From contig JBJHCR010000255.1 of the NCBI GenBank assembly GCA_050486105.1, positions 1 through 9,421 on the forward strand: a stretch of DNA of 9,421 bases, read 5' to 3'. This document shows positions 6,753-9,421 of the stretch, piece after piece. Below the pieces are notes generated by a model that was given only the letters and a program-made list of their open reading frames with translations, ran no database searches and had not been told where the DNA came from. Position numbers and translations under genes: made by a program. Source of the stretch: JAEXNA01 sp050486105. GTDB lineage: Bacteria > Vulcanimicrobiota > Xenobia > Xenobiales > JADMJV01. Positions within the stretch are counted from its first letter, which is position 1. Each line of letters begins with the position of its first letter.

Positions 6753-7756
6753 TCTATCCCTCCACTTAGTCGGCCTCGATAACCCTTCTCAGGCACATCA
6801 CCGCCAAGGGCACGCACCAACGTGGTGACGTTGTGGTCGATCATTCCTACGTAGGTGCCTTCGTAGGTGCCCGCCGCCCCTAAACTGTCGGAATAGAGCT
6901 CTCCCCCGATCTCCACCTGAACCCCTCGGGAGGCGGCGCCCTCAATGAGAGCGCGCACGTTTTTGTCGGCCACTGAGGTCTCTACAAAAACCGCCGGGAT
7001 AGATCGGGTCACCAAGAGGTCCACCAACTTGTTCAAGTCATCGAGTCCTGCCTCCGAATCGGTAGAAAGACCCTGTATTCCGACCACTTCCACCTCATAG
7101 GCCCGTCCGAAATAACGAAAGGCGTCATGGGCGGTGACTAAGATTGCTGCACCGGGTGGCAAGGTCCTCAAGGCTTCGCGGACGTACAAATCTAACTCCA
7201 CAAGCTCTTGCCTATACTCCTCGAAATTTTTCCAATAGAGAGCCTCCCCAGCAGGGTCAAATTCCGAGAGGGCTTCAGTCATGTGCGAGACCACCGAAGT
7301 CCAAGCAGCGATGTCCATCCAGAGATGCGGGTCGAAGGTTTCTTCCCCTGGGCCAGCGGCGAGCAAGATAGCAGGATCCACTTTTTCAGCCACCGCTAAA
7401 ACTGGACGCTCCGAGGACAGACGATGAAGCACATCTCCCATTCTCCCCTCCAGCATTAGGCCATTGTAAAGAATAACATCAGCGTCCATCAACCGAGCAA
7501 CGTCGGCTCGAGTCGGTTTGAAGAGGTGAGGGTCCACACCTTCCCCGATCAGCGCCACGACTTGAGCCCGATCGCCGACAATTCGGCGGGCCGAGTCCGC
7601 GATAATCGAGGTCGTGGTGACGATGGTGTAACGCTGCTCACCACTGACTTTACCTTGGCTCTGAAGGTCCGCTGCTCTTTGGCAACCACCCAGAAGAAGC
7701 ACGAACAGTAAACCCGCACCAAGCAAGAATCCCAGAGACGAACGATGGCCCAACAT
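6749..7756 (-). CDS. Metal ABC transporter substrate-binding lipoprotein (TroA/MntA type)
   Basis: This is a cluster A-I solute-binding lipoprotein delivering a divalent metal to the permease from outside the inner membrane. Of 335 residues, 1-24 are a lipoprotein signal peptide with lipobox LGGC (C25). Ligands are plain: H77 (VDPHLFKPT), H144 (FDPHLWMD), H210 (VTAHDAFRYFGRAY) and D290 (ELYSDSLG). Their spacing closely matches the H/H/H/D set of Treponema TroA; streptococcal PsaA has Glu at the third place. The His-rich loop common in dedicated zinc proteins (ZnuA) is absent, and with the MntR-type regulator in the operon this favours Mn (or Fe) over strict Zn, as inference. ATG 7756 is the only sensible start because the signal peptide begins there. 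No clear Shine-Dalgarno is present; a palindromic operator lies 5 bases upstream. Confidence 0.95.
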   Translation of the reverse strand: MLGHRSSLGFLLGAGLLFVLLLGGCQRAADLQSQGKVSGEQRYTIVTTTSIIADSARRIVGDRAQVVALIGEGVDPHLFKPTRADVARLMDADVILYNGLMLEGRMGDVLHRLSSERPVLAVAEKVDPAILLAAGPGEETFDPHLWMDIAAWTSVVSHMTEALSEFDPAGEALYWKNFEEYRQELVELDLYVREALRTLPPGAAILVTAHDAFRYFGRAYEVEVVGIQGLSTDSEAGLDDLNKLVDLLVTRSIPAVFVETSVADKNVRALIEGAASRGVQVEIGGELYSDSLGAAGTYEGTYVGMIDHNVTTLVRALGGDVPEKGYRGRLSGGID

Positions 7757-7761
7757 GCGGA

Positions 7762-7775
7762 TTAGCCTAAGCTAA
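7762..7775 (-). promoter_or_regulatory. DtxR/MntR-like palindromic operator of the metal importer operon
   Basis: TTAGC-CTAA-GCTAA is an inverted repeat with 5-bp arms, centred between 7768 and 7769. It matches 13 of 14 bases of the right part of the DtxR/IdeR consensus (TTAGCCTAACCTAA). It ends 5 bases from the ATG of the binding-protein gene, so a bound repressor would block transcription or ribosome entry. I see no second copy in the window. Assignment to the operon's own regulator is inferred from position. The core promoter on this strand is not obvious; GCTAAT, inside the palindrome, is a possible -10. Confidence 0.65.
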
Positions 7776-7799
7776 AAATCAGAAAAATGCAAGAAGGCC

Positions 7800-8174
7800 C
7801 TAGTCCAACAACTCCTTGAGTCTCTCCACCGCCTTCTTCACGGCCTCGTGCTTTTTACTCATGATCTTGTGCTTTTCCCGCTGAATGTCATGGAGCCTAC
7901 GTCCCTCATCGTGCTGCTGATGGTCCAAGGCGTCTTCCTCATCCTGATGTTGTAAGTGATGTTCGTGGCGAGCCAGTTTCTGCTCGTGGGCCACCATGGC
8001 CTGACGGTGCTCTTCAAACTCTTTCTCCGAGTCTTCGAGCTTGGTCATGAGAAGGTTAAGGCAACTCTGCATCTCTCGGTGCTCCTTATGCCATCGGTCT
8101 AGATCCTCCAGCCAATGAACGTGCTCGCGGTTCCATTCTCGGTGCTCGGCTCTCAGGGCCTCAGGGTCCTTCAT
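7800..8174 (-). CDS. His-rich coiled-coil protein, unknown function
   Basis: I do not recognise a named family. The 124-residue protein is highly charged, without signal peptide or membrane segment, and has about 16 histidines (13%). The N-terminal part follows a seven-residue pattern with Trp and His in register (AEHREWN, REHVHWL, EDLDRWH, KEHREMQ). The middle is dense in His and acidic residues (ARHEHHLQHQDEED, ALDHQQHDEG). The end is a Lys/Glu helix (KKAVERLKELLD). A long helical, probably oligomeric coiled coil is expected. ATG 8174 is chosen because AAGGAG lies 10 bases upstream; the frame is open further upstream to 8345, but that would run through the arsR start and has atypical composition. 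It is co-oriented with the metal importer and 43 bases ahead of it. Binding or buffering of metal is a guess from the histidines and the neighbourhood. It has one Cys. Confidence 0.78.
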   Translation of the reverse strand: MKDPEALRAEHREWNREHVHWLEDLDRWHKEHREMQSCLNLLMTKLEDSEKEFEEHRQAMVAHEQKLARHEHHLQHQDEEDALDHQQHDEGRRLHDIQREKHKIMSKKHEAVKKAVERLKELLD

Positions 8175-8278
8175 ACGTTTTTCGCTCCTTCCGCATCTCC
8201 TGACTCTCCGACAATACCACCTTATCTCTCTAGACCAGGTGATCCAGATCAGCGAAGTCGGCCGACCGTGGCTCTTGC

Positions 8279-8307
8279 TTGACAGCTGCCTACAAGTCCT
8301 ATATCGT
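8279..8307 (+). promoter_or_regulatory. arsR promoter
   Basis: A perfect -35 TTGACA (8279-8284) is followed after 17 bases by TATCGT (8302-8307), a 4/6 match to the -10. Transcription would start around 8313-8316, at or just before the arsR ATG (8317), giving a leaderless or nearly leaderless message. That fits the lack of a Shine-Dalgarno. The -10 lies within the operator. Confidence 0.6.
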
Positions 8308-8318
8308 TCAAAAACGAT
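8303..8318 (+). promoter_or_regulatory. ArsR operator palindrome
   Basis: ATCGTT-CAAA-AACGAT is a perfect inverted repeat with 6-bp arms and a 4-base spacer. It covers most of the -10 and the first two bases of the arsR start codon. The position is what is expected for autorepression by an ArsR/SmtB dimer, which would release DNA when arsenite binds. Confidence 0.65.
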
Positions 8319-8649
8319 GAACCACGAATGCTGCCCAAATCCCATAGAGGGAGTCGAAGACCTCCGACCAGTCCACGGACCGGAGGCCGACCAGGAGTTG
8401 GCATCCCTAGCTAAGGCCTTGGGGCATCCGGCCAGGGTGCAGATCGTGCGCCTTTTGGCCCGTCGTTCCAGTTGCCTCTGCGGAGATATCGTCGACGAAC
8501 TCCCCCTAGCCCAGTCGACCGTCTCTCAACACCTGAATGTCCTAAAACAGGCCGGAGTGATCATCGGCGAGATCGATGGTCCAAGAGTTTGCTATTGCCT
8601 TAATCCCATCACCATGAGTCGAATCCGTGCGCTCTTCGCAGCGCTGTAA
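8317..8649 (+). CDS. arsR: ArsR/SmtB-family arsenic-responsive repressor
   Basis: This 110-residue winged-helix repressor probably controls the ars operon. The core runs from about 26 to 96: LASLAKALGHPARVQIVRLL, then SSCLCGDIVDEL with C53 and C55 (the CxC of the alpha-3 arsenite site, as in E. coli ArsR ELCVCDL), recognition helix LAQSTVSQHLNVLKQAG (64-80), and the wing GEIDGPRVCYCLNP. Extra Cys pairs at C5/C6 and C92/C94 could add ligands. ATG 8317 is preferred over an in-frame ATG at 8239, because the earlier one would place the -35, the -10 and the operator inside the gene and adds a stretch without family resemblance. The stop is 12 bases before arsC, so they form one operon. Confidence 0.92.
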   Translation: MNHECCPNPIEGVEDLRPVHGPEADQELASLAKALGHPARVQIVRLLARRSSCLCGDIVDELPLAQSTVSQHLNVLKQAGVIIGEIDGPRVCYCLNPITMSRIRALFAAL

Positions 8650-8661
8650 AGAGAGACCATA

Positions 8662-9087
8662 ATGAAGAAAATCCTTTTCCTGTGCACCGGCAACTCTTGC
8701 CGCAGTCAGATGGCTGAGGGCTTTGCACGAGCCAGGCACGGCGACTCCTTGGACATCTATTCAGCAGGCCTGGTGGCCCAAGGCCTCAATCCGCTGGCGG
8801 TGAAAGCAATGGCTGAGTCAGGGATCGACATCTCTGACCACCATTCGAAAACCCTGGAGTCCCTCTCGGAGGTGGAATTCGATCACGTGGTCACGGTTTG
8901 CGGGCACGCCCATGAGACTTGTCCGGCCTATTTTGGGCCGGGGCGAGTGCTCCACCACGGTTTTGACGACCCGCCGACATTGGCCCAGGGCGCAGCCAAC
9001 GACGAAGAAGCCTTAACCCACTACCGGCGAGTCCGGGACGAGATCGAGACCTTCATCGAAATTTTGCCGAGCAGGCTGAACCCATGA
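8662..9087 (+). CDS. arsC: Thioredoxin-coupled arsenate reductase
   Basis: This enzyme reduces arsenate to arsenite in the cytoplasm. It belongs to the low-molecular-weight protein tyrosine phosphatase fold group (Staphylococcus aureus pI258 ArsC type). The 141 residues contain the P-loop CTGNSCRS with nucleophile C8 and R14, the resolving pair C80 and C87 (CGHAHETC), and the catalytic Asp D103 (FDDPP). All are offset by exactly two from the S. aureus C10, C82, C89 and D105, so the full redox relay is present and thioredoxin is the expected donor. The gene starts 12 bases after arsR with a weak GAGAG site and overlaps acr3 by 4 bp (ATGA). It appears intact and active by sequence. Confidence 0.95.
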   Translation: MKKILFLCTGNSCRSQMAEGFARARHGDSLDIYSAGLVAQGLNPLAVKAMAESGIDISDHHSKTLESLSEVEFDHVVTVCGHAHETCPAYFGPGRVLHHGFDDPPTLAQGAANDEEALTHYRRVRDEIETFIEILPSRLNP

Positions 9088-9332
9088 CTCACGAGCCATC
9101 GCCAAACAACGATTCGACTCCCTTAGGTTTCTTCGAGCGCTACCTTTCGGTCTGGGTGGCGCTCTGCATAGGAGGGGGGCTTTTGTTCGGCTCGCTTCTT
9201 CCGGGAGTGTTTCAAACCATCGCCAGCCTGGAGTATGCCAACGTCAACTTCGTGGTGGCAGTGCTGATCTGGGTGATGATCTACCCCATGATGGTCAACG
9301 TGGACTTCTCTTCTCTCAAGGTACATGGATAG
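9084..9332 (+). pseudogene. acr3: Arsenite efflux permease Acr3, truncated after 79 residues of homology
   Basis: The frame encodes the N-terminus of an Acr3 (bile/arsenite/riboflavin transporter) exporter: polar start, FFERYLSVWVALCIGGG into the first membrane helix, GSLLPGVFQTI, then NFVVAVLIWVMIYPMMVNV (second helix) and DFSSLK. Acr3 has about 350 residues and ten helices; this one ends as ...DFSSLKVHG-stop at residue 82. Homology appears to end after K79 (base 9320). The catalytic Cys of helix 4 and all later helices are missing, so export would not work. The start overlaps arsC by ATGA and the operon order arsR-arsC-acr3 is normal, so the loss is likely secondary, by insertion or rearrangement. 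The remainder of acr3 may lie beyond the window. Confidence 0.85.
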
Positions 9333-9421
9333 CGTTAGCATGATTTTTCGCGCCGATGTCGTATTGACCAATTGTGACCAGTTTCGACGAACTAGGAGAG
9401 CTCCTTCGGCAGGCTCTAGGA
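9321..9421. other. Foreign sequence beyond the acr3 break, possible mobile-element end
   Basis: From about 9321 the sequence no longer matches Acr3. It contains a near direct repeat (ATTGACCA at 9363-9370 and ATTGTGACCA at 9371-9380). A GTG at 9374 opens a frame reading MTSFDELGELLRQALG to the window end, which looks protein-like. An alternative frame starts at ATG 9325 and also stays open. An insertion-sequence end followed by its transposase start would fit, but I cannot identify an element, its terminal repeat or a target duplication from 100 bases. Confidence 0.35.

Noticed and set aside
5952..6782. A 276-codon open frame on the plus strand
   Set aside because: It lies antisense across the whole ATPase gene, whose Walker A, signature and Walker B motifs are intact. 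The antisense product has no recognisable domain or membrane profile.
8257..8266. Perfect palindrome GTCGGCCGAC upstream of arsR
   Set aside because: A 10-bp GC-rich palindrome is expected by chance at this scale, and it sits upstream of the -35 with no matching copy.
8239..8316. ATG at 8239 as the arsR start
   Set aside because: The added 26 residues do not resemble ArsR proteins and would contain the TTGACA promoter and most of the operator.
8175..8345. Longer version of the His-rich protein starting at 8345
   Set aside because: The extra 57 residues would overlap the arsR start antisense and differ in composition; AAGGAG before 8174 supports the shorter form.
9325..9421. Frame from ATG 9325 as a gene start
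   Set aside because: Only 32 codons are visible, the product (MDSVSMIFRADVV...) matches nothing I know, and the competing GTG 9374 frame looks more protein-like.

Overview
The window (mid-50s % GC by eye) looks like a bacterial chromosome fragment or contig cut inside a gene at each end. The two metal-ion permeases carry C-terminal DtxR-type domains. That is an arrangement I associate with the Planctomycetes-Verrucomicrobia-Chlamydiae group (compare chlamydial YtgCR), so PVC membership is a reasonable but unproven inference. The sequence itself only establishes a bacterium with lipoprotein and Sec export. Start codons are mixed (ATG, GTG, TTG), and adjacent genes often overlap by 4 bp.

Layout. 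(1) Positions 1-698, minus strand: the N-terminal two-thirds of a secreted serpin, cut by the window edge. (2) 799-1902, plus: the universal ATPase/GTPase ychF, divergent from the serpin. (3) 1945-2352, plus: a small unrecognised membrane protein whose stop codon overlaps the stop of the convergent gene. (4) 7756 down to 2349, minus: a five-gene cluster-9 (Mn/Zn/Fe-type) ABC importer operon. Its order is lipoprotein binding protein, ATPase, permease-DtxR fusion, second permease-DtxR fusion, and a stand-alone MntR-like regulator with an unusually long C-terminus. A DtxR-like palindrome (7762-7775) abuts the start of the first gene. (5) 8174-7800, minus: a His-rich heptad-repeat coiled-coil protein upstream of the importer. 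(6) From 8279, plus: an arsenic operon, arsR-arsC-acr3, with a clear promoter and a palindromic operator at the arsR start. The acr3 reading frame loses homology and stops after 82 codons, and the last ~100 bases look like foreign sequence.

How the parts may work together. The binding protein captures a divalent metal (ligands H77, H144, H210, D290) and passes it to the heterodimeric permease driven by the ATPase. The stand-alone regulator keeps an MntR-like ligand set and probably represses the operon through the palindrome when metal is plentiful. The two permease-borne DtxR modules have degenerate DNA-recognition helices and altered metal ligands, so they are candidates for cytoplasmic metal sensors acting on transport itself. 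The His-rich protein could buffer metal. The neighbouring ars genes sense arsenite (ArsR), reduce arsenate (ArsC) and once exported arsenite (Acr3), but the exporter is broken here.

The most unusual points are the triple DtxR-module architecture with three different ligand sets, a stop codon in the second permease that hides a frame running exactly into the regulator start, the bacterial serpin, and the interrupted acr3.
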